Origin: an uncultured Gammaproteobacteria bacterium
GTDB taxonomy: Bacteria; Pseudomonadota; Gammaproteobacteria; Eutrophobiales; Eutrophobiaceae
Length of the DNA stretch: 64,000 bases
Direction: 5' to 3'
NCBI GenBank assembly: GCA_958295485.1
Contig: OY282354.1
Span: 1,364,001-1,428,000 of the forward strand
Shown: positions 8,149 to 17,020 of the stretch, piece after piece
Position numbering within the stretch: the first letter of the stretch is position 1
Layout of the letters: each line of letters begins with the position of its first letter
Notes under the pieces: model-generated
The model's database searches: none
What the model was told of the DNA's origin: nothing
The model's input: the letters and a program-made list of their open reading frames with translations, nothing else
Program-made: the position numbers and the translations under genes

Positions 8149-8271
8149 GTATGATGGGGGCAGGTCTTTGATTTATAATGGATTTTTTATTAGCATCAAC
8201 GATCGATATAAAATCGGAGGCATGATCCTATCATATGTACATCATAAACCAAAGACCTGCCCCCATCATAC
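8149..8271. mobile_element. MITE-like element with 34-bp terminal inverted repeats
   Basis: The left arm (8149-8182, beginning GTATGATGGGGGCAGGTCTT) and the reverse complement of the right arm (8238-8271) match at 31 of 34 positions, with the outer 22 perfect. The 55-bp core is AT-rich and carries no ORF. The size and ends fit a non-autonomous miniature element or a REP-type unit mobilised in trans. The arms could also form a long RNA hairpin 30 bp before nagZ. Confidence 0.75.
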
Positions 8272-8302
8272 CCATCAATATGCATGATACTGGGAAAATA
8301 AG

Positions 8303-9367
8303 ATGTCTTTAGGCCCAATCATGCTGGACCTGCGCGGCGCTGAATTGGAAGAAGACGAGCGGGAAATATTGTTGCATCCACTGGTGGGTGGGGTCATCTT
8401 GTTTGCCCGGAATTACCATGACCCTGAAACATTGATTTCACTCACGGCTCAAATTCATGCCTTGCGTGAACCCGCTTTGCTAATCGCCGTAGACCATGAG
8501 GGGGGGCGGGTACAACGCTTCCATGAGGGTTTCACCCGGTTGCCTCCCAGCCGATGTTTTGGCGCTCTCTATGACAAGGATGAGTCAAGGGCATTGTCGC
8601 TTGCTGAAAATACCGGAGAGCTGTTGGCTGGTGAACTGCTTTCCGTCGGCATCGATTTCAGTTTTACCCCGGTGTTGGACCTTGATTCCGGGATCAGTTC
8701 ATTTTTAGGCGATCGCGTCTATCATCGCTCTCCGGTGGTCGTTGCGCGATTGGCGCAACGGTTGGTGAGGGGTATGCGTAGCGCCGGCATGATGGCGGTT
8801 GGCAAACACTTCCCCGGCCACGGCAATGTGAAAGGGGATTCTCATAATGAGATTCCAGTGGACAGTCGCAGGTATGAGGACATGGTTGTGGGTGATTTGC
8901 TGCCCTTTGAAAGTCTGATTAACGCAGGTTTGGCGGCAATAATGCCGGCTCATGTTATTTACGAGCAGGTGGATAGTAAACCCGCTGGCTTTTCTTCGAT
9001 ATGGTTAAAGGAAATACTGCGAAAAAGATTAAATTTCAATGGTGTGATATTCAGTGATGACGTCACGATGGCCGGCGCCGAAGTCGCCGGGAGTTATATA
9101 GAACGGGCCTGTGCCGCGCTTGATGCCGGTTGCGACATGGTGTTGGTGTGTAATAATCAACTTGCGGCCGTATCGCTATTGGATGAGTTAAGTATCGAAA
9201 CCGACCCCGTAGCGCAAATAAGAATGATGCGTATGCACGGTAGAAAACCAGCGCTGGCTTATCACGAATTACTGCATGATGATAATCGATTAAAGATTGC
9301 TGATGAGATCAGCGAGCTGGATGCGGCGCCGGAACTGGAACTGGGTGATGACAATATCAAGTCATAG
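8303..9367 (+). CDS. nagZ: Beta-N-acetylhexosaminidase (cell-wall recycling)
   Basis: 354 aa glycoside hydrolase family 3 enzyme that removes GlcNAc from GlcNAc-1,6-anhydromuropeptides in the cytoplasm. The landmarks are LIAVDHEGGRVQRF, the family motif KHFPGHGNVKGDSHNEIP (with the histidine acid/base) at about residues 173-190, and the nucleophile region VIFSDDVTMAGA near residue 250. Length is normal for proteobacterial NagZ. No signal peptide is present. It stands alone between the MITE and the mscS gene, with 118 bp before the next gene. Confidence 0.95.
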   Translation: MSLGPIMLDLRGAELEEDEREILLHPLVGGVILFARNYHDPETLISLTAQIHALREPALLIAVDHEGGRVQRFHEGFTRLPPSRCFGALYDKDESRALSLAENTGELLAGELLSVGIDFSFTPVLDLDSGISSFLGDRVYHRSPVVVARLAQRLVRGMRSAGMMAVGKHFPGHGNVKGDSHNEIPVDSRRYEDMVVGDLLPFESLINAGLAAIMPAHVIYEQVDSKPAGFSSIWLKEILRKRLNFNGVIFSDDVTMAGAEVAGSYIERACAALDAGCDMVLVCNNQLAAVSLLDELSIETDPVAQIRMMRMHGRKPALAYHELLHDDNRLKIADEISELDAAPELELGDDNIKS

Positions 9368-9485
9368 CATGGCGTTAGTAGTTCCCGCTAATTCCCCCCT
9401 CCCATCATCTGCCATCACCTGCGCTTTTTAATGATATTCTTTTTTACTGACGAAAAAACAGACGAGGCGACAAGGGGAGACGAGA

Positions 9486-10544
9486 ATGGATTACAGCCAA
9501 CTATTTAATGACATCCAGGATTATTTTAAAGATGAGTCATGGACTGTACAGATGTTTGCCATTGTCCTTGTAACATTGCTCATCGACTGGATGCAAAAAC
9601 GTATTTTAAGAAAATTACGAGTTAAATCAGATAAAACAAAAACCTTTTGGGACGATGCCCTGATCGAATCAGCCGGCAAACCTTTAAGCGCATTGATATG
9701 GCTTATTGGCATTACTTTCGCCGCCGCCATTATTTTTGAAACCGTTGATCCCTTTCGCGAAACAGGTGTAATCATTATTCTAACCTGGTTTTTAGTCAGG
9801 TTTGTGAGACGGGCTGAAGGATACATCCTGGAAATTCGTTTGCAGATGGGGGAGCCTTTTGATCGCACTACCGTCGATGTCATTGCCAAGTTATTACGCA
9901 TATCGATCATTATTATTTCGTCCCTGGTCATTTTGCAGAATTCAGGCTACAGCATTTCCGGTGTGTTGGCCTTTGGTGGTATCGGCGGCATTGTGATTGG
10001 ATTTGCAGCCAAGGATTTACTGGCTAACTTTTTTGGTGGTTTGATGATCTACCTGGATCGACCTTTTGAGGTGGGTGACTGGATCCGCTCACCGGACAGG
10101 GAGATAGAAGGCACGGTGGAGGACATCGGCTGGAGGTTGACCCGGATACGCACCTTTGACAAGAGGCCGTTATATTTGCCTAATGCGGTATTTACCAGTA
10201 TCGCCGTGGAAAATCCCTCGAGAATGACTAACCGGCGCATCTACGAGACTATCGGGCTCCGGTATGACGATGTCGGCAGGATGCCGGGTATTATCGATGA
10301 CGTGAAAAAGATGCTGCGTGAACACCCCGAAATTGATGTAAACCAGACGATGATAGTCAACTTTAACGAATTTGCGCCGTCGTCATTGGATTTTTTCGTT
10401 TATACATTTACCAGGACGAGCGACTGGGTCAGGTTCCATGAGATTAAACAGGACGTGATGCTGAAGATCATGACGATTATCGAACAGCGCGGCGCCGAAT
10501 GCGCCTTTCCTACTTCGACAATATATATGGCCGGTGAAAACTGA
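9486..10544 (+). CDS. Small-conductance mechanosensitive channel (MscS family)
   Basis: 352 aa inner-membrane protein. Hydrophobic segments at about residues 20-35, 65-85, 90-105 and 125-145 precede the pore helix region ISGVLAFGGIGGIVIGFAAKD, rich in Gly and Ala. This is followed by the beta-domain motif DRPFEVGDWI and VEDIGWRLTRIRTFDKRPLYLPNA, typical of MscS/YnaI-like channels. It opens on membrane tension to release solutes. The start ATG 9486 has GGGGAGACGAG upstream. Its stop overlaps the dapF start by one base (TGATG), so the two are probably translationally coupled. Confidence 0.9.
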   Translation: MDYSQLFNDIQDYFKDESWTVQMFAIVLVTLLIDWMQKRILRKLRVKSDKTKTFWDDALIESAGKPLSALIWLIGITFAAAIIFETVDPFRETGVIIILTWFLVRFVRRAEGYILEIRLQMGEPFDRTTVDVIAKLLRISIIIISSLVILQNSGYSISGVLAFGGIGGIVIGFAAKDLLANFFGGLMIYLDRPFEVGDWIRSPDREIEGTVEDIGWRLTRIRTFDKRPLYLPNAVFTSIAVENPSRMTNRRIYETIGLRYDDVGRMPGIIDDVKKMLREHPEIDVNQTMIVNFNEFAPSSLDFFVYTFTRTSDWVRFHEIKQDVMLKIMTIIEQRGAECAFPTSTIYMAGEN

Positions 10545-11374
10545 TGTTATTGGAATTCACGAAAATGCACGGGCTTGGCAATGATTTCGTTGTGATAAAC
10601 GGGTTGGAGCAGGCCGTCGAACTCAATGCGGAGCAAATTCGAAAGATTGCAGACCGCAGGTTTGGAATCGGTTGTGACCAGTTACTGATGATTCATCCAA
10701 GCTTCCATGAACAAGCGGATTTTCTTTATACCATCTTTAATGCAGACGGCGCTGAAGCCGAACATTGCGGCAATGGCATACGTTGCGTGGCGGTTTTGCT
10801 GCGGGACAGGGGTCTTGTAAACAAGGAAGAACTGGTCGCGGAAACCAGCGCCGGGTTAGTAAGGAGCTATTTCCAGGACGGAGATCTTGTCAAGGTCAAT
10901 ATGGGCAAGCCCGCGTTCAAACCGGCGGACATACCGCTTTCCATAGATGATCAACAACTGTTATACAGCCTTGAGTTAGACGGAATGAGCGTTGACGTAG
11001 CTGCCCTGTCCATGGGCAATCCCCACGCCGTTTTATTCATTGAAAACCTTGAACAGGCACCCGTTGATGAAATCGGCGCGCAGGTTCAACAACATGAAAT
11101 GTTTCCGAACAGCGTAAACGTGGGATTCGCGCAGATACTGGATAATTCCCACCTCAGGTTGCGGGTATTCGAACGCGGCGTCGGTGAAACCCTGGCCTGT
11201 GGAACCGGCGCCTGCGCAGCCGTGGTGGCCGGAATTAGAGTGCATAATCTTGATAAAGATATCGATGTCGTATTGAAAGGTGGTCACTTGGCGGTATCAT
11301 GGGCGGGTGATGGTGAGCCGGTCTGGATGACAGGGCCGGCGGCAACAGTATATGAGGGGCAAATCAATATATGA
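10544..11374 (+). CDS. dapF: Diaminopimelate epimerase
   Basis: 276 aa, normal length. It interconverts LL- and meso-diaminopimelate for lysine and peptidoglycan synthesis using two catalytic cysteines without a cofactor. These are visible in AEHCGNGIRCVA (about residue 75) and ETLACGTGACAAVV (about residue 220). The N-terminus FTKMHGLGNDFVVI is diagnostic. It overlaps the channel gene upstream by 1 bp and the DUF484 gene downstream by 4 bp, forming the conserved gammaproteobacterial dapF-DUF484-xerC unit. Confidence 0.97.
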   Translation: MLLEFTKMHGLGNDFVVINGLEQAVELNAEQIRKIADRRFGIGCDQLLMIHPSFHEQADFLYTIFNADGAEAEHCGNGIRCVAVLLRDRGLVNKEELVAETSAGLVRSYFQDGDLVKVNMGKPAFKPADIPLSIDDQQLLYSLELDGMSVDVAALSMGNPHAVLFIENLEQAPVDEIGAQVQQHEMFPNSVNVGFAQILDNSHLRLRVFERGVGETLACGTGACAAVVAGIRVHNLDKDIDVVLKGGHLAVSWAGDGEPVWMTGPAATVYEGQINI

Positions 11375-12072
11375 GCATGACACAAAAAATACCGGGAAGC
11401 TCTCCTGTTACAGCTGAAGATGTTGAAAAATACCTCAAGCATAACCCTGATTTTTTTTCCAATTACCCGGAATTACTGGCGGAAATAACTGTGCCCCATA
11501 TATCTGGTCAAGCCGTTTCCCTGGTGGAAAAACAGGTCAAAGTGTTGCGTGAACAAAACGAACAAACCCGTAAACGACTGCATGAGCTGATAGAAATTGC
11601 AAGGTTGAATGAAGAACTCGCGCATCGAATGCATCATCTGGTACTGACTTTAATTGACGCAGAAAACCTGGAGCAGATATTTAAAACGCTTTATGACAAC
11701 CTGAAACGTAACTTCAGGGCTCATAAGGTTGCAGTGAGGCTGTTTGCGGAACCGGCTTTTGTTGATACCGGCAACGGCGATGAATTTGCCGGGAAAGAAG
11801 CGAGTGAAGAATCGCTGTTTAAATCGTTAATTGATAAACGCCTGCCGGTAAGCGGAAGTCTGGAGCGCCGGCAACAAGCCTTTTTGTTTGGGGATGGTGA
11901 AAACGAGGTGGCGTCAGCCGTTTTAGTGCCCCTGCGCGGAAACAACTGGGGTGGCGTAATGGCAATCGGCAGCCAGAACCCGGATCGATTTCAAGAGGGT
12001 ATGGGGGTTGAATTGTTGGCGAATATGGGAGAGGTGCTGAGTTTCATTCTTAAACCCTGGATAGCTGAATGA
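11371..12072 (+). CDS. DUF484 family protein
   Basis: 233 aa. The N-terminus contains VEKYLKHNPDFFSNYPELL, the DUF484 hallmark, then a helical linker (LVEKQVKVLREQNEQTRKRLHEL, first part a likely coiled coil) and a GAF-like C-terminal domain. Function is not established. It is nearly always found between dapF and xerC in gammaproteobacteria, here with ATGA overlaps on both sides, so the three are co-translated. Confidence 0.92.
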   Translation: MSMTQKIPGSSPVTAEDVEKYLKHNPDFFSNYPELLAEITVPHISGQAVSLVEKQVKVLREQNEQTRKRLHELIEIARLNEELAHRMHHLVLTLIDAENLEQIFKTLYDNLKRNFRAHKVAVRLFAEPAFVDTGNGDEFAGKEASEESLFKSLIDKRLPVSGSLERRQQAFLFGDGENEVASAVLVPLRGNNWGGVMAIGSQNPDRFQEGMGVELLANMGEVLSFILKPWIAE

Positions 12073-12959
12073 AAAAGTCTGAAGTTGTCAAGGTTGATGC
12101 CTTCCTTGAAACCTTGCACCATCTCTCCGAGCATACGCGCAAGGCCTATTCCAGTGATCTTGACTTTTTCTTATCTTACTGTGACCGGTTCAACGTGGCT
12201 AAATGGCGGGATATGGATGGTCGTCAGTTACGGGGTTATATTACCCAGAGACACAGGCAGGGAATAAGTGGAAGGAGCTTGCAGCGAAATTTGTCTGCAA
12301 TACGGGCTTTCTACAAATATCTTTTAACTGAAGGAGAGGTAAAGCAAAATCCGGCGGAGGGACTCATTACGCCAAAGACTAAAAAAAGATTGCCGAAAAC
12401 ATTGGACGTGGAGAAATCAACCAGGCTGGTGGATATTAAAGAAAAGACGGAACTGGCTATACGTGACAGGGCAATATTGGAATTGCTGTATTCATCAGGA
12501 TTAAGACTGTCGGAATGTGTCGCATTGTCATTGGATAGCGTTGATCAAAGAGACGCTACCGTAACCGTCCTGGGAAAGGGGAGTAAAACGCGGATGGTAC
12601 CCGTGGGGAGATATGCCTTGCAAGCCATTGCTGAGTGGTTGGCGTTCAGGCCCCGGTTGGCGGCCCCGGATGAAACCGCGTTGTTTGTCAGTACCAGGGG
12701 CAGCCGGATCAGCGCGCGTTCCATTCAGCAACGGCTTCGGCGTTGGGCGATAAAGCAAGGATTGGGCACACACGTACATCCCCATATGTTGCGTCATTCA
12801 TTCGCAACGCATATTCTTGAATCGAGTAGCGATCTTAGAGCAGTACAGGAATTATTAGGACATGCTGATATCAGCGCCACGCAAATTTACACCAACCTGG
12901 ATTTTCAGCACTTGGCCAAGGTATATGACAAGGCCCACCCGCGAGCGAAAAAATCCTGA
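12069..12959 (+). CDS. xerC: Tyrosine recombinase XerC
   Basis: 296 aa. With XerD it resolves chromosome dimers at dif. The N-terminal SAM-like DNA-binding domain (LHHLSEHTRKAYSSDLDFF) precedes the catalytic domain. Catalytic residues are visible: Arg in YSSGLRLSE, Lys in GKGSKTRMVP, His/Arg in HMLRHSFATH, His in LGHADI and the nucleophile Tyr in TQIYTNLD. Length is standard. Position after dapF-DUF484 favours XerC over XerD. Confidence 0.95.
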   Translation: MKKSEVVKVDAFLETLHHLSEHTRKAYSSDLDFFLSYCDRFNVAKWRDMDGRQLRGYITQRHRQGISGRSLQRNLSAIRAFYKYLLTEGEVKQNPAEGLITPKTKKRLPKTLDVEKSTRLVDIKEKTELAIRDRAILELLYSSGLRLSECVALSLDSVDQRDATVTVLGKGSKTRMVPVGRYALQAIAEWLAFRPRLAAPDETALFVSTRGSRISARSIQQRLRRWAIKQGLGTHVHPHMLRHSFATHILESSSDLRAVQELLGHADISATQIYTNLDFQHLAKVYDKAHPRAKKS

Positions 12960-12994
12960 AAATAATTTACCATAACCCAACCCGGAGAAAATGA

Positions 12995-13537
12995 GTGGAG
13001 CAATTCAAGGGAACAACGATCCTGTCGGTGCGCCGGAATGATAAAGTCGTTATCGGTGGAGACGGCCAGGTATCACTGGGCGATACCGTGATGAAAGGCA
13101 ATGCCAGCAAGGTCAGGAAACTCTATCGTAACCAGGTATTAGCGGGGTTTGCCGGCGGGACGGCCGATGCGTTTACACTGTTTGAAAGGTTTGAAGCCAA
13201 GCTGGAAACGTACCAGGGCCACTTGATGCGCTCTGCCGTCGAGTTGGCAAAAGACTGGCGCACCGATCGGATGTTAAGACACCTGGAGGCAATGCTTTGT
13301 GTCGTCGATAAATCAAACTCTCTTATTATTTCCGGGAATGGAGATGTTATAGAGCCTGAGGCCGATATTATGGCTATCGGCTCCGGAGGTTCTTATGCCA
13401 GGGCTGCTGCAAAAGCATTGCTGGAGAACACTGAATTGGACGCCCGCCGGATAGTTGAGAGAGCGTTGCTCATTGCCGGGGAAATTTGCATTTACACAAA
13501 TGAGAAAATCACGATTGAAGAATTACCATCTGACTGA
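12995..13537 (+). CDS. hslV: ATP-dependent protease subunit HslV
   Basis: 180 aa proteolytic subunit of the HslUV (ClpQY) complex. The start is GTG at 12995 behind CGGAG; the ATG four bases earlier is out of frame. Six residues (MEQFKG) precede the Thr-Thr that becomes the N-terminal catalytic threonine after processing. GGDGQVSLG and NASKVRKLY are diagnostic. A ten-base gap to hslU indicates a two-gene operon, probably heat-inducible in this family, though no sigma-32 site was identified. Confidence 0.96.
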   Translation: MEQFKGTTILSVRRNDKVVIGGDGQVSLGDTVMKGNASKVRKLYRNQVLAGFAGGTADAFTLFERFEAKLETYQGHLMRSAVELAKDWRTDRMLRHLEAMLCVVDKSNSLIISGNGDVIEPEADIMAIGSGGSYARAAAKALLENTELDARRIVERALLIAGEICIYTNEKITIEELPSD

Positions 13538-13547
13538 GTGGAAATTA

Positions 13548-14879
13548 ATGGAAGAGTTGACACCGAAACAAATCGTCGCTGAATTAAATAAACACATCAT
13601 CGGTCAGGATGCGGCAAAACGCGCGGTGGCCATTGCTTTGCGTAATCGTTGGCGGCGCGCCCAGGTGGATGAAGAGTTGAGAAACGAAATCACGCCTAAG
13701 AACATCTTGATGATTGGGCCGACCGGCGTAGGGAAAACGGAAATAGCAAGGCGTTTAGCCAAACTGGCAAATGCCCCCTTCATTAAAATTGAAGCTACAA
13801 AATTTACCGAAGTGGGGTATGTTGGCAGAGATGTCGAATCAATAGTACGGGACCTGGCAGATGTTGCAGTGAAGATGACGCGCGAAGAAGAGATGGAAAA
13901 GGTACGTGACCGGGCTGAGCAGGCTGCGGAAAACCGGGTATTGGAAATACTGTTGCCCGCCGCCAGGACCGCCGGCGCCGTGCCGCATGAAGCGCAACAC
14001 AGTAATTCGACCAGGGAGAAACTTCGCGAAATGCTGAAAAACGACGAATTGGATGATAAGGAAATTGAAGTGGAAATCAGTATGCCGGCGATTGGCGTTG
14101 AAATCATGGCGCCGCCGGGCATGGAGGAGATGACAAGCCAGCTGCAGGGCTTGTTTCAAAATATTGGCAGTGAGAAAAAACGAACGAGAAAGCTCAAAGT
14201 CAAAGAAGCGCTTAAAATCCTCGCCGAAGAAGAGGCTGCGAAGTTGGTGAATGAGGATGAAGTAAAAGCCATGGCCTTGGAAAACCTGGAGCAAAACGGC
14301 CTGGTTTTCCTGGATGAAATCGACAAGGTGACGCGTCGTTCGGAGATCAGTGGCGCGGATGTCTCAAGGGAAGGCGTGCAACGTGATTTATTGCCACTGG
14401 TGGAAGGCTCTACGGTCACTACAAAATACGGCATGGTAAGGACGGATCATATCCTGTTTATTGCCTCCGGCGCCTTTCATTTTTCAAAACCATCCGACTT
14501 GATACCCGAATTGCAGGGCCGATTGCCGATACGGGTGGAGCTTGACGCCTTGGGCGCAGAGGAGTTCAGTCGAATCCTGGTAGAACCTGATGCTTCGCTG
14601 ACTGAACAATATGCGGCCCTTATGAAAACCGAGGAGGTGGATTTGTCATTTTCAGAAGACGGCATTGCCAGGATTGCTGAAATAGCCTGGCAGGTGAATG
14701 AGTCCACAGAGAATATAGGCGCCCGCCGATTACATACGATAATGGAACGGTTACTCGAAACCCTGTCCTTTGAAGTGCCTGAGCATTCGGGAAAGTCAGT
14801 CAAAATAGATGCGGAATATGTCGCAGAACACCTGGATGACTTGATTAAAGACGAGGATTTGACCCGGTACATTCTTTAG
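13548..14879 (+). CDS. hslU: HslU AAA+ ATPase of the HslUV protease
   Basis: 443 aa from ATG 13548; the frame is open upstream into hslV but homology starts at [19 protein letters not shown]. Walker A is GPTGVGKTE (about residue 60), the pore loop region is [10 protein letters not shown], and Walker B is GLVFLDEID (about residue 251). The C-terminus DLTRYIL is the tail that docks into HslV. It unfolds substrates and feeds them to HslV. Confidence 0.97.
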   Translation: MEELTPKQIVAELNKHIIGQDAAKRAVAIALRNRWRRAQVDEELRNEITPKNILMIGPTGVGKTEIARRLAKLANAPFIKIEATKFTEVGYVGRDVESIVRDLADVAVKMTREEEMEKVRDRAEQAAENRVLEILLPAARTAGAVPHEAQHSNSTREKLREMLKNDELDDKEIEVEISMPAIGVEIMAPPGMEEMTSQLQGLFQNIGSEKKRTRKLKVKEALKILAEEEAAKLVNEDEVKAMALENLEQNGLVFLDEIDKVTRRSEISGADVSREGVQRDLLPLVEGSTVTTKYGMVRTDHILFIASGAFHFSKPSDLIPELQGRLPIRVELDALGAEEFSRILVEPDASLTEQYAALMKTEEVDLSFSEDGIARIAEIAWQVNESTENIGARRLHTIMERLLETLSFEVPEHSGKSVKIDAEYVAEHLDDLIKDEDLTRYIL

Positions 14880-14927
14880 CAACCGGCGCCGCAGAAAAAT
14901 GAACTCGTCCCATTTCGCCCTCGCAAA

Positions 14928-15002
14928 GGCAGGCCCCCGTGCCTGCCTTGGGCAATGCCGGCAGGCGCCGGGGGCAAGGCAATTGCAGGGAGTCATCCCT
15001 GC
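14928..15002. other. Hairpin-rich intergenic segment after hslU
   Basis: Three inverted repeats lie close together: GGCAGGC/GCCTGCC (14928-14947), GCCTTG/CAAGGC (14945-14980, with GC-rich interior) and GCAGGGA/TCCCTGC (14985-15002). No T tract follows, so these are not classic terminators. The last hairpin resembles one at 27823-27838, suggesting a small dispersed repeat. Confidence 0.5.
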
Positions 15003-15073
15003 GGGTCATCGCCAGCGGCAACGGCAGGGCTTTTGCGATAGCCTCTCAATGGGGGAGGGAACTTGGAGTTAAC

Positions 15074-15424
15074 GTGAAACCGGTTTCGATCAAGCTGAAG
15101 AAAAAGTCACGGCAACTGGTACTCGAGTATGAAGACGGGAAAAGCTTCAGCCTGAGTTGTGAGTTGTTGCGGGTTTATTCTCCGTCGGCTGAAGTGCGCG
15201 GGCATGGCCCGGGACAAGAGATTTTGCAAACGGGTAAGGAAAACGTGAATATCGATGCGGTCGAGCCGGTGGGGAGCTATGCGGTCAAGCTCTGTTTTGA
15301 TGACGGCCATGCTTCCGGCCTTTATGCCTGGGATTATCTTTATTATTTAGGTGAAAACCGGGAGCAAATTTGGCAGGATTACCTGGCCTCCCTTGAAAAT
15401 GCCGGTTATGAACGCAAGGTGTGA
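15074..15424 (+). CDS. DUF971 (GBBH-like N-terminal) family protein
   Basis: 116 aa from GTG 15074, placed behind TTGGAG; homology begins at PVSIKLKKKSRQLVLEYEDG. The single DUF971 domain continues with LRVYSPSAEVRGHG and ends YAWDYLYYLGENREQIWQDY. The fold is shared with the N-terminus of gamma-butyrobetaine hydroxylase and often occurs in Fe-S or hydroxylase contexts, but this stand-alone protein has no defined function. Its place between hslU and ubiE is conserved in gammaproteobacteria. Its stop overlaps the ubiE start by one base. Confidence 0.88.
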   Translation: MKPVSIKLKKKSRQLVLEYEDGKSFSLSCELLRVYSPSAEVRGHGPGQEILQTGKENVNIDAVEPVGSYAVKLCFDDGHASGLYAWDYLYYLGENREQIWQDYLASLENAGYERKV

Positions 15425-16176
15425 TGAACGAACCAGATAATTCGGTCGATTTCGGTTATCAGAGCGTCTCCCCGGGAGAGAAGACCAGGCGTGTCGATGA
15501 TGTCTTCAGCTCGGTTGCGTCTCGCTATGACCTGATGAATGATTTGATGTCGTTCGGTATCCATCGGCTATGGAAACGACTTTGCGCCCATCTCATCTAT
15601 TTAAAACCCGGTTCCCTGGTCCTCGACCTCGCCTGTGGCACGGGCGATTTATCGGCTTTGATGAAGCAATCGGCGGGGGCGGAGTGTCGTATCGTCATGT
15701 GTGACATTAACGAGTCCATGTTGAAAAGCGGCAGGGACAAAATCTGTGATAAAGGCCTGATCAACGGCATGGACTATGTCCGCGCCGATGCGGAAACCCT
15801 GCCTTTTGCCGACAACTGTTTTGATTGCATCACTGTCGCGTTTGGACTGCGCAACGTGACCGACAAGGCCTCCGCCCTCAGGTCGATATATGAAAAACTG
15901 AAATACGGCAGTCCGGTAATCATTCTCGAGTTCTCACGGGTAAGCTCACCATTTTTAAAACGTCTGTACGATAGTTATTCGTTCAATGTGATACCCCCCC
16001 TGGGTCAACTCATTGCCAAGGATGCTGACAGCTATCGATACCTGGTCGAGTCAGTCAGAATGCACCCGGACCAGGAAGGCCTGAAAAAGATGATGGAAAC
16101 CGCCGGTTTTTCCAGGGTTGACTATCTCAATTTGTCCGGTGGTATCGTCGCCCTGCATAAGGGATATAAATTATAA
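15424..16176 (+). CDS. ubiE: Ubiquinone/menaquinone C-methyltransferase UbiE
   Basis: 250 aa. It methylates the quinone ring carbon using SAM. Motifs VFSSVASRYDLMNDLMSFG and LVLDLACGTGDLSALM (SAM loop, about residues 62-77) and FGLRNVTDKASALR are typical of UbiE/COQ5. The ATG at 15424 overlaps the DUF971 stop (TGATG). It begins a ubiquinone block with ubiJ and ubiB. Confidence 0.96.
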   Translation: MNEPDNSVDFGYQSVSPGEKTRRVDDVFSSVASRYDLMNDLMSFGIHRLWKRLCAHLIYLKPGSLVLDLACGTGDLSALMKQSAGAECRIVMCDINESMLKSGRDKICDKGLINGMDYVRADAETLPFADNCFDCITVAFGLRNVTDKASALRSIYEKLKYGSPVIILEFSRVSSPFLKRLYDSYSFNVIPPLGQLIAKDADSYRYLVESVRMHPDQEGLKKMMETAGFSRVDYLNLSGGIVALHKGYKL

Positions 16177-16267
16177 GTAAAATCAAGCCGCCAGCCCGCG
16201 TTTCTCACCAGGGAAGGCACTGAGCGCGCCGGATTTTTATCGTCAGCAGGCGCCGGCGGCGATAAGC

Positions 16268-17020
16268 ATGGCTGTAGCTATGGTTGATGGAGCGCGTCCC
16301 GCTGGCGGTAAAGAGACCAGCGAGGACGCATCCGGCGCAGTTGGTAACGGCAGCATAATGAAATATATTCGGTACCCTATTGACAGCATGGCATTTTCCG
16401 TTGATGACAAGCGACCTGGTGAGAAATGCGGGCTGCAACGTCTCATCAATCAATTGCTGTCTTATGATCAGGATATTCTCGATGAAGTCGCCGGGTTATC
16501 GGGGAAGGTGATTCAAATCGAATTAATAAATACGGCACAGCCGGTTATCAGCTTGATATTTGCTGATGACGGCATTGAAATCAGCGCGGGCCGGGAGGGA
16601 AGGGGGGATGTCCTGATCAGGGGCACGCCTTTCAATCTGTTGGCTTATGTGGTTTCCTCTCAATCGGGAAAGACAAATATGACGGGCGATATGGAGATAA
16701 CAGGAGACGTGGGTCTTGCGCAGGATTTTCAGCGACTGGTGCAACGGCTTGAAATCGATTGGGAAGAACAGTTATCGCGTCTGGTTGGCGATACGCTGGC
16801 AAGGAAAACGAACAATGTCGTCAAAAGCGGCATTGATTTTTTGCTGCAACTCAAGAATAAAGTTCAGATGGACATCAGTGAGTACGCTTTATATGAAAAG
16901 GAAGTGTTGCCGGATAAAGATGAGATCGAGAATTTTAATCATTCCATAGATGTATTACGCGATGATCTCGAGCGTATTAAACAGCGGATAAAGAGATTAG
17001 AGAATAAATGTTCAGTGTAG
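16268..17020 (+). CDS. ubiJ: Ubiquinone biosynthesis accessory factor UbiJ (SCP2 domain)
   Basis: Up to 250 aa. The SCP2-like lipid-binding domain begins around GLQRLINQLLSYD and includes GDMEITGDVGLAQDFQRLV; the C-terminus is a helical coiled coil (IDVLRDDLERIKQRIKRLE). UbiJ binds hydrophobic quinone intermediates in the Ubi complex. The true start may be ATG 16388 (MAFSVDDK), since the first 40 residues look unlike the family and no site has a strong ribosome-binding sequence. The gene overlaps ubiB by 13 bp. Confidence 0.85.
   Translation: MAVAMVDGARPAGGKETSEDASGAVGNGSIMKYIRYPIDSMAFSVDDKRPGEKCGLQRLINQLLSYDQDILDEVAGLSGKVIQIELINTAQPVISLIFADDGIEISAGREGRGDVLIRGTPFNLLAYVVSSQSGKTNMTGDMEITGDVGLAQDFQRLVQRLEIDWEEQLSRLVGDTLARKTNNVVKSGIDFLLQLKNKVQMDISEYALYEKEVLPDKDEIENFNHSIDVLRDDLERIKQRIKRLENKCSV

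Larger units (their letters stand above)
7830..8302. other. 473-bp gene-free junction with poly-G run and MITE-like repeat
   Basis: The stretch separates the GC-rich polysaccharide locus from AT-richer core genes. It holds a 21-G homopolymer (7889-7909) and a 123-bp inverted-repeat element (8149-8271). A 30-codon plus-strand frame (7957-8049, MTSQTRRKKIL…) follows a GGAGGTG ribosome-binding-like site but has no recognisable homology and may be chance. No tRNA or attachment site was recognised. Confidence 0.6.

Noticed and set aside
12991..12993. ATG four bases before hslV
   Set aside because: Out of frame with HslV; the GTG at 12995 gives the conserved prosequence before the catalytic threonine.
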